Positions 23,130 through 30,522 of a DNA stretch of 33,638 bases are shown here, piece after piece. Where the stretch lies: contig NZ_JADIKE010000017.1 of NCBI RefSeq assembly GCF_016904955.1, positions 1 through 33,638 of the forward strand, in the 5' to 3' direction. The position numbers and the translations under genes were made by a program. Under the pieces are notes generated by a model. The model saw nothing but the letters and a program-made list of their open reading frames with translations. It was not told where the DNA came from and searched no databases. This DNA comes from Dyella flava (GTDB taxonomy: Bacteria; Pseudomonadota; Gammaproteobacteria; Xanthomonadales; Rhodanobacteraceae). Each line of letters starts with the position of its first letter. Within the stretch, counting starts at the first letter, position 1.

Positions 23130-23429
23130 CTAGGTCGCGGAAGGCGAGGAGCCACGTGCGAGCTCCTTCTTTTCACGCAAACGCAGCTGGAGATTGCGCA
23201 GGTAGATCAGCAAGCCTCCGGTCTGCCCTGTAATAAATACCGGGTCTTCCTTATGGCAGGCATAGCAAAACAGAATCAGCCCGCCGGTGACGCTGGTGTA
23301 CCAGAACACCATGGGGATGACGCTGCGCCGCTGATACTCGCTGTAGAGCCACTGCAGCAGGAAGCGGGCGGTAAAAATGATCTGGCCGACCAGGCCAAAT
23401 ACCAGCCAGCCGTTGTTAAACATTCCCAT
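23130..23429 (-). CDS. LAB_N-domain small membrane protein (first copy)
   Basis: This 99-aa protein, starting at ATG 23427-23429 (a second ATG two codons later is possible), is a diverged paralogue of the next gene. It has GQIIFTARFLLQWLYSEYQR (about 15-34), RSVIPMVFWYTSVTGGLILF and DPVFITGQTGGLLIYLRNLQ, the full LAB_N pattern with three transmembrane segments, and a charged C-terminal tail (LRLREKKELARG). The earlier frame start at 23516 adds a segment with no support. It is the first gene of the minus-strand run to NAGLU. Two non-identical copies side by side suggest a heterodimer, comparable in logic to ArnE/ArnF, though these are a different family. Confidence 0.85.
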   Translation of the reverse strand: MGMFNNGWLVFGLVGQIIFTARFLLQWLYSEYQRRSVIPMVFWYTSVTGGLILFCYACHKEDPVFITGQTGGLLIYLRNLQLRLREKKELARGSSPSAT

Positions 23430-23687
23430 TCGCGTTACTCGAGGGCCTAGACGTACAGGATCGCAAATCCAAAGGCGAACTTTATGACATGGGGGGCTGC
23501 TAAGCGAGCTTGCCAATACCCGATGGGTCTTGTAATGCGGCTTTCATGGGGCTTCTGGCAGGCCTCGATGGCTCACCCGGACGCTTCCCCGGAGAGGGGG
23601 CCTGCCATCGGTCTATGGATTCCGGTCCCTTTGGTGACCTAGTCTTTGGCTGCTGTCGACGGCACTACGCGATCAAGCGAGAACCTC

Positions 23688-24062
23688 ATGAAATTCCTGG
23701 TCATGATCTACAACGACGACACGCTGCTGAATGCGCTGCCGGCGGGTCAGTACGACACCATGATGCATGGCTGTTTCAAGCATGCCGATGAGCTGCGCGC
23801 CGAAGGCCATCTGCTGCATTCCATGCAACTGCAGCCACCGGCCGAAACCAAGACCATCCGTGTGCGCAACAACCGCACCACCATCATCGACGGCCCGTTT
23901 GCGGAAACGCGCGAATACCTTGGCGGGTTCAACCTGATCGAGGCCGCGGACATCGATGAAGCCGTGCGCATTGCCCAGAGTTTTCCATGGGCGGCGACCG
24001 GCTGCATTGAAGTGCGCCCTGTGCACGATATCGAGGCGGAACGGCTGCGCGTGGGCGCGTAG
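23688..24062 (+). CDS. YCII-related (DGPF) domain protein
   Basis: This 124-aa cytoplasmic protein has the DGPF family marks: MKFLVMIYNDD at the N-terminus, LRAEGHLLHSMQLQP, the signature TTIIDGPFAETREYLGGFNLIEA (about 64-86, containing DGPF and the YLGGF stretch) and EAVRIAQSFPWAATGCIEVRPV near the end. The ferredoxin-like fold resembles YCII/YciI. Members are often next to extracytoplasmic sigma factors or dehydrogenases, but not here. The ATG at 23688 follows a GAGAA-like ribosome site. An upstream frame start at 23646 is unlikely. Biochemical function is unknown. It converges with the KirBac gene, 10 bp apart. Confidence 0.9.
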   Translation: MKFLVMIYNDDTLLNALPAGQYDTMMHGCFKHADELRAEGHLLHSMQLQPPAETKTIRVRNNRTTIIDGPFAETREYLGGFNLIEAADIDEAVRIAQSFPWAATGCIEVRPVHDIEAERLRVGA

Positions 24063-24072
24063 CCGCGTAGCG

Positions 24073-24984
24073 CTACATGGTGTCCTGCCGTTCTTCGTCC
24101 AGCGGCAGGACGTCATCGAAGATGGAATAGTCGATCACGTAGATGCCGTTTTCGTCGCGACGCACCAGGTCGCGGTAACGGTGGTTCCAGCGCACCTCCT
24201 TGATGCTCCACTGGTGGCGGGCCAGCATCGACTGCGAGGTGGTTTCGTCGATGCCCTCGATGGTCAATAGCAGCGCCGCTTCGCTGGCTTCCAGGCTTTC
24301 CGGCGAGATGCCGTAGAGTGGGCTGTCTTCGTCGATCACATGCATGATGTTCCATGTGAGCATGAAGATGGGGTGCTCGTTGCGCACCAGCTTCATGTCT
24401 TCGATACGGCGCAGATGGAAACCTTCCGGCGTAGCGTGCTGCCGCAGCAGATGCAGTTGCGCCGATGCCTGTGCAATCAGGTTCAGGCGCATGTTGGCGG
24501 CACGCATCATCAGCGTCTGCTTGCCGTCGATCAAGCGCACCACCGGGTGGCTGCCGAACAGGATCTTGGCGCGCGGGCGCGAGAAGCGCGCGAAGATCAG
24601 GCCGGTGACGACGGCGATATTGCCCATGCCGAGGATGATTTCCGCCGTCGCCACGACATGCGTGTAGATCGATTGCGGATGCATGTCGCCGTAGCCGACC
24701 GTGGCCAGGGTTTCCACGCTGAAGAAAAACGCGCCTGCCAGGCCTTTGGGATACTGGTTGGCGATACCGGTTGGATCGACCTGGTAGATCATCGCGAAGA
24801 GCGCGTTGAACATCAGGAACACGCTGGTGGCAAGGCCAAAGAATACCGGCCAGGTGACGGTCAGCGCGCGGTGGTAAAAGTCGTCCCACATGCGCTGTTG
24901 CAGCCCTACCGACACGAACGGCCGGCCGCCCATCTGCACAATGTGTGATTTTCGCCGCCAGAGCGGCGAGGTTGGTTTGGCCAT
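24073..24984 (-). CDS. inward-rectifier potassium channel, KirBac type
   Basis: This 303-aa protein is a bacterial Kir channel. It has a short slide-helix region (RMWDDFYHRALTVTWPVFFG), outer helix, pore helix and the K+ filter TVGYGD at 95-100, an inner helix (EIILGMGNIAVVTGLIFARF, ending in the conserved FARFSRP) and a C-terminal cytoplasmic beta-sandwich domain (about 145-285) with RAANMRLNLI. All key positions are in place, so it should form a K+-selective tetramer in the inner membrane. The start codon has AGGAG 9 nt upstream. It stands alone, convergent to the YCII gene and divergent from the HAD phosphatase gene. Confidence 0.95.
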   Translation of the reverse strand: MAKPTSPLWRRKSHIVQMGGRPFVSVGLQQRMWDDFYHRALTVTWPVFFGLATSVFLMFNALFAMIYQVDPTGIANQYPKGLAGAFFFSVETLATVGYGDMHPQSIYTHVVATAEIILGMGNIAVVTGLIFARFSRPRAKILFGSHPVVRLIDGKQTLMMRAANMRLNLIAQASAQLHLLRQHATPEGFHLRRIEDMKLVRNEHPIFMLTWNIMHVIDEDSPLYGISPESLEASEAALLLTIEGIDETTSQSMLARHQWSIKEVRWNHRYRDLVRRDENGIYVIDYSIFDDVLPLDEERQDTM

Positions 24985-25114
24985 GCGCTACGACTCCTGG
25001 ATCTTTCGCGTCATGGAAGAATTGTAGCGCTCGCGCTGCGCAACAAAGCGACCACTGCAGGCGGCCGGCAACCGGCGTAAGCTTGTTTGCCCACCGAAAT
25101 AGGTAACGCGTTTT

Positions 25115-25834
25115 ATGCTCAAGCTCATCGGTTTCGACGGCGACGATACGCTGTGGCACAGCGAGGGGTATTACCGCGAAGCCAGCACCCAATTCACCTC
25201 CATCATCGGCCGTTATGTCGACGTCGGCGACGCGCAGGTGCAGGCCAGCATGCTGGCGACCGAGCGGCGCAACCTGAAGCTGTTCGGCTACGGCGCCAAG
25301 GGCATGACGCTGTCGATGGTGGAAACGGCCATTGCGGTCACCGAGGGCCGCATCTCCGCCGCCGATATCCATCAACTGGTGGAGGTGGGCAAGACCGTCT
25401 TGCAGCATCCGGTGGAACTGCTGCCGAGGGTGCGCGAGGCGGTGGCCGCCGTGGCCGAACGGCATGACGTGGTGCTGATCACCAAGGGCGATCTGTTTCA
25501 CCAGGAAAAGAAAGTGGCGCAGTCAGGCATGGCGGAGCTGTTTCGCCGGATCGAGATCGTCTCGGAAAAGGACACGGCGACCTATCGCCGCGTGCTGGCC
25601 GAATTTGCACTGGAGCCGGGGCAATTCGCGATGGTCGGCAACTCGCTGCGCTCGGACATCGAACCGGTGATCCGCCTGGGCGGGTGGGGCGTGCACATGC
25701 CTTACCACGTCACCTGGGAGCACGAACTGGAAAACGGCCTGGGCGAAGCCGACGCACCGCGCATGCTCACCGTGGCGGAGCCTTCCGGCATTCCCGCCGC
25801 CATCGAAGCGCTGGCCGGGCGGGCGGCATCCTGA
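25115..25834 (+). CDS. HAD-superfamily phosphatase-like hydrolase
   Basis: This 239-aa protein has the HAD motifs: I, DGDDT at 8-12 (nucleophile Asp8, acid/base Asp10); II, LITKGD with Thr123; III, Lys152 in SEKD; and IV, GNSLRSDIEPV with Asp181. An all-helical cap is inserted after motif I (about 15-95). It belongs to the soluble HAD-like family, for which the physiological substrate is unknown (a phosphorylated small metabolite is likely). Its TGA overlaps the ATG of the CPXCG gene by one base (TGATG at 25832-25836, sharing the A), so the two are co-translated. Confidence 0.9.
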   Translation: MLKLIGFDGDDTLWHSEGYYREASTQFTSIIGRYVDVGDAQVQASMLATERRNLKLFGYGAKGMTLSMVETAIAVTEGRISAADIHQLVEVGKTVLQHPVELLPRVREAVAAVAERHDVVLITKGDLFHQEKKVAQSGMAELFRRIEIVSEKDTATYRRVLAEFALEPGQFAMVGNSLRSDIEPVIRLGGWGVHMPYHVTWEHELENGLGEADAPRMLTVAEPSGIPAAIEALAGRAAS

Positions 25835-26031
25835 TGGATCCGATGCTTGTCACGCGCCATATCCAGTGCCCGTATTGCGGCGAGCGCATCGACATCGTGG
25901 TCGACGCATCAGCGGGTGACCAGCGCTATATCGAAGACTGCCAGGTGTGCTGCCGGCCGATCAGCATCGAGGTGTGGATCGACGCGGATGAACAGGTGCG
26001 AGTGAGCGTGTCGGGCGAAGATGAGGCCTGA
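25834..26031 (+). CDS. CPXCG-motif cysteine-rich small protein
   Basis: This 65-aa protein matches the small Cys-rich CPXCG family: CPYCGE at 12-17, then CQVCCRPISIEV in the middle, and an acidic C-terminus (SVSGEDEA). The two CxxC pairs should bind one Zn2+. Start ATG at 25834 overlaps the HAD stop. A second ATG at 25843 is possible. The family is common in gammaproteobacteria and its function is unknown. The coupling to a HAD phosphatase is a clue that the two work together, though that is inference. It converges with the nicotinamidase gene, ending 27 bp before that gene's stop. Confidence 0.9.
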   Translation: MDPMLVTRHIQCPYCGERIDIVVDASAGDQRYIEDCQVCCRPISIEVWIDADEQVRVSVSGEDEA

Positions 26032-26057
26032 TGGAGAGGGGCTAGTGTTAACAGGCC

Positions 26058-26705
26058 CTAGGAACGAGCGGCGAGCAGTTCGGCACTTTCAACCATGCCG
26101 ATGCCCGCAGCCACCAGCGTCGCCCGCGTAGCCGCATCCGTCTCCGGCGTCACCGGGCGCGTCAGATCCCACAGCACATGCGCCCGGAAACCCGCCGACT
26201 GCGCATCCTGCACCGTCCACAACACGCACACATCGCGTGCCAGGCCCGCGACATAGATTTCCTCGACACCGCGCTCGCGCAACCAGCCGGCCAGCCCGGT
26301 GCTGGGGCGGCTGCCATCCGGGCCATGGTTTTCGCGAAAGCCGCTATAGGAATCCACCTGTGGATCGCTGCCCTTGCGCAGGATCAGGTCGACCGGCGAC
26401 CAGTCGATGGCCGGGTGTAGCGCGGCGCCCGGGGTGTCTTGCACGCAATGATCCGGCCATAGCGTTTGCGGGTGGCCGTAGAGCGGGATCTGCTGAAACG
26501 GCGCCGTGCCCGCATGCATGCTGGCGAAGGAGATGTGCCCCCGTGGGTGCCAATCCTGGGTGGCGACGGTTTGCTTGAACAGGCGGCGGCGGAGCAGGCG
26601 GTCGATGCCTGGCACGATCGCGTCGCCTTCATGGCAGGCCAGGGCGCCGCCCGGCATGAAATCCGGCTGCACATCGACAAGGATCAGGGCGGCATGATTT
26701 TGCAT
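26058..26705 (-). CDS. pncA: nicotinamidase / pyrazinamidase (isochorismatase fold)
   Basis: This 215-aa enzyme hydrolyses nicotinamide to nicotinate and ammonia for NAD salvage, and in the same way would activate pyrazinamide. The catalytic triad is Asp11 (LVDVQPDF), Lys111 (ILRKGSDP) and Cys160 (GLARDVCV). Metal ligands by comparison with E. coli PncA are Asp51, His53 (QDWHPRGH) and His86 (WPDHCVQ). YSGFRENHGPDG is present. The ATG at 26703-26705 gives the family's usual start. The upstream in-frame start adds 13 residues with no support. A ribosome site is weak. Gene stands alone, convergent to CPXCG. Confidence 0.95.
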   Translation of the reverse strand: MQNHAALILVDVQPDFMPGGALACHEGDAIVPGIDRLLRRRLFKQTVATQDWHPRGHISFASMHAGTAPFQQIPLYGHPQTLWPDHCVQDTPGAALHPAIDWSPVDLILRKGSDPQVDSYSGFRENHGPDGSRPSTGLAGWLRERGVEEIYVAGLARDVCVLWTVQDAQSAGFRAHVLWDLTRPVTPETDAATRATLVAAGIGMVESAELLAARS

Positions 26706-26787
26706 GGGAAACACTCGTGAAGAAGCGCAAGATTCCACTGCCAATCGACGGCATAATGCAAGCCTCGGCGACTCGGACAGATTAACG

Positions 26788-27174
26788 ATGCATTACGACC
26801 AATCGTGGATGGGCTATGGCTTTGTGGGTGGCCTTGAAGCCGGCGGGATCACCGCGGTGGCGGCTTTCCTGCTGTACCTGATCGCCCATGCCATTGCGCG
26901 CCAGCAAGGCTGGAGTCCGTTGAAAAAAATCTCGATCGCTTTTCTGCTGGCGCTGTTGCTGACCGCCACCGGAGATATGTGGGATCTGTTTTATTTCAAC
27001 TACGGCCAGCTCCAATCGATAGATCTGCTCAAGGCCAAGCTGGCCCAGGTACATGATCCCGACAACATCGGAACGCGCGTATTTTGCGAGTTGATCGGTG
27101 CGATGGTGGGTGCCGGCGTGGGTTGGATCGTGCTTGGCGGTGACTGGCGGCGCATGCTGCGCGGTGAAGATTGA
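26788..27174 (+). CDS. small multi-pass membrane protein, unrecognised
   Basis: This 128-aa protein starts at ATG 26788, with no convincing ribosome site. Codons upstream look like leader. It has three hydrophobic segments: GGITAVAAFLLYLIAHAIAR, ISIAFLLALLLTATGDMWDL and a C-terminal one (LIGAMVGAGVGWIVLGG), with a soluble insert (GQLQSIDLLKAKLAQVHDPD) between the last two. The glycine-rich last helix could pack in oligomers. I cannot assign a family. It runs divergently from nicotinamidase and converges with cardiolipin synthase. Confidence 0.7.
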   Translation: MHYDQSWMGYGFVGGLEAGGITAVAAFLLYLIAHAIARQQGWSPLKKISIAFLLALLLTATGDMWDLFYFNYGQLQSIDLLKAKLAQVHDPDNIGTRVFCELIGAMVGAGVGWIVLGGDWRRMLRGED

Positions 27175-27211
27175 CCGCCCGCATCGGCAACGAAAAGCAG
27201 CCCTGACGAGC

Positions 27212-28612
27212 TCACAGAATCGGATCGAACAAGCGCGCGACGTGCATGGCAAGGCGGCGTAGATAAGCCGCCTTGCGGTATTCATCGCGCGTCACTTCCA
27301 CCGCGAGGGCGAAATCTGCGACCAGCATGCGCTCGACGTCCAGCGCAAAGGCACGATCCACATTCAACGCGCCGATCTCGAAATTGAGCCGGAACGAGCG
27401 GTTGTCCAGATTCATGCTGCCGATACTTGCACTCTCGTCGTCAATCAGGATGACCTTCTGGTGCACGAAACCCGGCTGGTAGCGGTAGATGCGGATGCCC
27501 GCGTTGATCGCATCGTAGGCATGCAGCGTAGAGGCAAGAAAGACCGTGCGATGATCCGGCCGGACCGGAATCAACACCCGCACATCGACGCCGCGCATCA
27601 CGGCCAGGCGCAGCGCCGACATCACTGCCTGATCGGGTACGAAATACGGCGTGGTCAGCCATAGCCGTTTGCGTGCGGCATTGATCACCACGGTGAAGTA
27701 CAGCGAGCAGCTTTCCTGCGGATCGGCCGGCCCGGTGGCGGCAATCAGCGAATAGGCCTCACCCTGCGCAAGCCGCGGCGGCATGATCGGCGGCAGTTCG
27801 CCGGTCACCCAGTGCCAGTCCACGGCGAAGCTGCGTTGCAGGTCGAGCACGGCCGGGCCGCTCATTTGCAGATGCGTATCGCGCCACGGCGCCAGCGGTG
27901 GCTTCAGGCCGAGGTATTCGTCGCCGACATTCAGGCCGCCGAGAAAACCCAGCCAGCCGTCGACCACCACGATCTTGCGGTGATTGCGGAAGTTGAGCTT
28001 GAAACGGTTGCTGTACCGCTGGGTCGCGAACGGATAGATGGCCACGCCGCCATGCCGCAGCGTCTCGACGTAATGCCTGGGCAAGGCGTGACTGCCGATG
28101 CCATCGAACAGCGCGAACACCTTTACCCCCGCTGCGGCGCGTTCCAGCAAGGCCTGCTGCATGCGCCGGCCGAGCGCGTCATCGTGGAAGATGAAGAACT
28201 GGATCAGGATGCAATGTTCGGCTTGGGCGATAGCGTGGAAAATCGCTTCGAAAGCGGCCTCGCCATTGATCAGCAGCTGCAGTTGCTGACCGGCGTGGAA
28301 GTTGTTGCCGAGCATCTGGCTCAGCGCGGCGTATTGCGCACATTCCTCCGGTACCCCTCCTTGCTCGCCACGCAGCGAAGCCTGTGACAGCCGTTGCCGG
28401 TGCGCGCGGTGCAGGGTGACGTAACCGCGGAAATGGCTGCGTCCGAGATACAGGTAGGGAATCAGGGTGACGTAAGGCAGCAGCGCCAAACCGAGTGCCC
28501 AGGCAAACGCGCCTTGCGGCGTGCGCGTATGCATCACCGCATGCATCGCGGCGAGAATGCCTGCGATATGCAGGAGCATGGCAAGCAAGGTGAGAAGCTG
28601 CGGAATGCTCAT
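27212..28612 (-). CDS. cardiolipin synthase (phospholipase D family)
   Basis: This 466-aa membrane enzyme makes cardiolipin, normally from two phosphatidylglycerols. There are two N-terminal transmembrane helices (LLTLLAMLLHIAGILAAMHA and WALGLALLPYVTLIPYLYLG) and two HKD motifs: His211-Lys213-Asp218 in NHRKIVVVDG and His384-Lys386-Asp391 in VHQKVILIDD, each with the downstream GSMN or GGLN. Order and length are those of the bacterial ClsA-type. ATG at 28610-28612 is used, but GTG at 28616-28618 is possible. Ribosome site is weak. The gene is monocistronic with a repeat-rich region upstream. Confidence 0.95.
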   Translation of the reverse strand: MSIPQLLTLLAMLLHIAGILAAMHAVMHTRTPQGAFAWALGLALLPYVTLIPYLYLGRSHFRGYVTLHRAHRQRLSQASLRGEQGGVPEECAQYAALSQMLGNNFHAGQQLQLLINGEAAFEAIFHAIAQAEHCILIQFFIFHDDALGRRMQQALLERAAAGVKVFALFDGIGSHALPRHYVETLRHGGVAIYPFATQRYSNRFKLNFRNHRKIVVVDGWLGFLGGLNVGDEYLGLKPPLAPWRDTHLQMSGPAVLDLQRSFAVDWHWVTGELPPIMPPRLAQGEAYSLIAATGPADPQESCSLYFTVVINAARKRLWLTTPYFVPDQAVMSALRLAVMRGVDVRVLIPVRPDHRTVFLASTLHAYDAINAGIRIYRYQPGFVHQKVILIDDESASIGSMNLDNRSFRLNFEIGALNVDRAFALDVERMLVADFALAVEVTRDEYRKAAYLRRLAMHVARLFDPIL

Positions 28613-28730
28613 GGTCACGTTTAAGGAATGCGCCTTTTGCGTTCGCCTCCTCGCCCCTTTGGGCGACCCGAAGGTAGTCCCCGTGGGAGAGAGGATTGAG
28701 GTGAGGGGGCGGCCTCGCGAAAGAGCTTAA

Positions 28731-28746
28731 TCGAAGCCGGCTTCGA
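28731..28746. repeat. 16-bp perfect palindrome
   Basis: TCGAAGCCGGCTTCGA reads the same on both strands. It lies 119 bp upstream of the cardiolipin synthase start. It could be a dimeric-protein binding site or part of a REP-like element. I have no evidence for either. Confidence 0.5.
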
Positions 28747-28829
28747 ATCTCTCTATTGCAAGATTGTTCGCGCTCTCCCGGCCCTGACGTTCCCCACGCT
28801 TTTTGCTCGTCGTCCCGCCGCACGTGGGG

Positions 28830-28849
28830 AGGGCACATGGATGTGCCCT
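28830..28849. repeat. 9-bp-stem hairpin
   Basis: AGGGCACAT, a two-base spacer and ATGTGCCCT form a near-perfect inverted repeat in the middle of the repeat-rich gap. No T-tract follows, so it is not a typical terminator. Confidence 0.5.
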
Positions 28850-29122
28850 GCTTTGAGGAGCGAGGAAGGCCGGGACCCAGTGACTTGGGGGCAGCAAAGA
28901 CGCTGCGTGATTCGCTTTGCTCACCCCTTCGGGGCCGTCCTTCGGACGTTCTCCGTGCTTCGCACTCCGCCCGGCCTTCGCCGGGACGACGGTAAGGCGG
29001 TTTGAAAAATCGGGGACGACTTGGATAACTTCCCAGTTTTGTTAGGGTTGCCGAGCAAAAATGTGCGCAACCCTCAGCCCCCGCAGCTGGGCTTCAAACC
29101 CCACCCACCCCACGCAGCCTCA

Positions 29123-30490
29123 TCAACCCGCCAACAACTGATCCGCCAATTGCCGCGCTTGCTGGCGGATTTCCGGCATGGCGGTGGATTCCCACAGTGT
29201 TCCGCGCAACATGCTGCCAATCGCGAATAGCCGCGGCCATGCGTGGTCGTTGTGGATGACCCGGCCATCGGACGTGGCATGGATGCCCAGGCCGAAAGGA
29301 TCAGAGCGGATGTGGCCGTTGGTCATCATCTGCTGCAACAAGACGTGCTGCGTGCGGCGGACGTCGGTTTCCAGTCCGACACTCTGGACAATCAGGTCGG
29401 CGTCGAGCGTGCGTTCGGCATGTTCGCCTTTCGGCAGGTAGGTCATCTGCAAGCCGTGATCGGAGGGTGTCACGCTGTGCATGTGACCGCGCAGGCGATG
29501 CAGGCGCCCTTCCTTTTCCAGTGCCTCGATGTTCTTGGCGACCTGTGGCGGCAGGCGATGGCGTGCACGCTCCCAGGCCCAGCGCGCATGCCGCAGAAAG
29601 CGGGCGCGATCATTATGCGGAAGCAGACCCCATAGCGTAGGCGTATGCGGGCGCAGACAGTCGACAACCCGGCGCCAGTCGTTGGTATGCGTGATGGCAT
29701 CGCGCAGCAGATGGATCCAGGTGCGGATATCGGGCGCATCGCGCATCGACTCGATCAATTCATCACTGTCTTCGAAGGGCAGCGCGGCGCGGGACTGGTG
29801 GACTTCCGGCAGCACGCCATGCCGCGAAATGGCGGTGAAGCGCGCATTCGGCCACTTGGCAGCGAGTTCGATGATGACATCGACCGCGGTCAGGCCCAGC
29901 CCGATCACCAGCACGTTATGCGGCTGCGTGTCGGATTTTGCATCCGCCAGCAGCTGCCATGGCAGGGTGACATAGCGGCCGCTGGAGAGCGCCGCCTCAT
30001 CGACACCAGGCAGCGGGCGTGGCGTGAGTGCGCCGAGTGCCAGTACGGCCGCTTCGACGCGCGTGGTGGATTCGCTCTGGAACAGGGTGACGCCATCGTT
30101 CTCGGGTACCACGGCATCGACTTCATGCGGCACGATGCGGATGTCGTGGCCGTTTTCCTTGGCGCGCGTCAGGGCGCTGGCGGTTTCGGCTTCGAGGTAA
30201 TCGCCGTACCAACATCGGGGCAGGAAGTCGGTGCCCGCGATGGTGGGATCTAGCTTTTGCATGTATTCCAGAAAGCCACCGGGCCGGCTGGCGAACATGC
30301 CCATGGAGGCAGCGCGTACGTTCAGCAGATGACGTTCCGAGCGTGTGCCGTAAGCCACGCCGCGGCCGGGTATGCCGCCACCGGTGTACCAGTCCAGATG
30401 CAGCGGCTGCGCTACAGGGCGTTCCAGCAATTCGCTGAGCAACGTGGCCCCTGCGGCGCCGCCGCCAATGATGGCGACCCGTCGAAACAT
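29123..30490 (-). CDS. FAD/NAD(P)-binding oxidoreductase
   Basis: This 455-aa flavoprotein has an N-terminal FAD Rossmann motif, VAIIGGGAAGATLLSELL (5-22), a YTGGGIPGRGVAYGT stretch typical of the FAD-NAD(P)-binding (HI0933/YdhS-like) group, a second dinucleotide site VLVIGLGLTAVDVIIEL (about 193-209) and a C-terminal FAIGSMLRGTLWESTAMPEI segment. Start ATG has AAGGA 5 nt upstream. It is transcribed after the thiol-dioxygenase-like gene with a 32-bp gap, so the pair probably works together. Substrate is unknown. Relatives include lysine/ornithine N-hydroxylase-like and YdhS proteins. Confidence 0.9.
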   Translation of the reverse strand: MFRRVAIIGGGAAGATLLSELLERPVAQPLHLDWYTGGGIPGRGVAYGTRSERHLLNVRAASMGMFASRPGGFLEYMQKLDPTIAGTDFLPRCWYGDYLEAETASALTRAKENGHDIRIVPHEVDAVVPENDGVTLFQSESTTRVEAAVLALGALTPRPLPGVDEAALSSGRYVTLPWQLLADAKSDTQPHNVLVIGLGLTAVDVIIELAAKWPNARFTAISRHGVLPEVHQSRAALPFEDSDELIESMRDAPDIRTWIHLLRDAITHTNDWRRVVDCLRPHTPTLWGLLPHNDRARFLRHARWAWERARHRLPPQVAKNIEALEKEGRLHRLRGHMHSVTPSDHGLQMTYLPKGEHAERTLDADLIVQSVGLETDVRRTQHVLLQQMMTNGHIRSDPFGLGIHATSDGRVIHNDHAWPRLFAIGSMLRGTLWESTAMPEIRQQARQLADQLLAG

Positions 30491-30522
30491 GTCATTCCTT
30501 GCTAGGTTGATACAGCTTGATA

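Larger units (their letters stand above)
28619..29122. repeat. repeat- and palindrome-rich intergenic region
   Basis: About 500 bases between the cardiolipin synthase start and the end of the FAD oxidoreductase gene hold no credible gene. They carry a run of short palindromes: TCGAAGCCGGCTTCGA (28731-28746), AGGGCACAT/ATGTGCCCT (28830-28849), CCCC-TTC-GGGG (about 28925-28935), CGTCC-TTC-GGACG (about 28937-28949) and a CGGCcttcGCCG unit near 28973. The part at 28680-28712 resembles the GAGAGGATTGAGGTGAGGGG intergenic repeats of Xanthomonadales and Pseudomonas. The cardiolipin synthase promoter must also be here but is not recognisable. Confidence 0.65.

Noticed and set aside
24113..25501. 462-codon minus-strand frame overlapping KirBac and HAD
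   Set aside because: It crosses two well-supported genes in other frames and shows no motif.
28619..29122. CRISPR array in the palindrome-rich gap
   Set aside because: The palindromes differ from each other and lack evenly spaced identical repeats with unique spacers.
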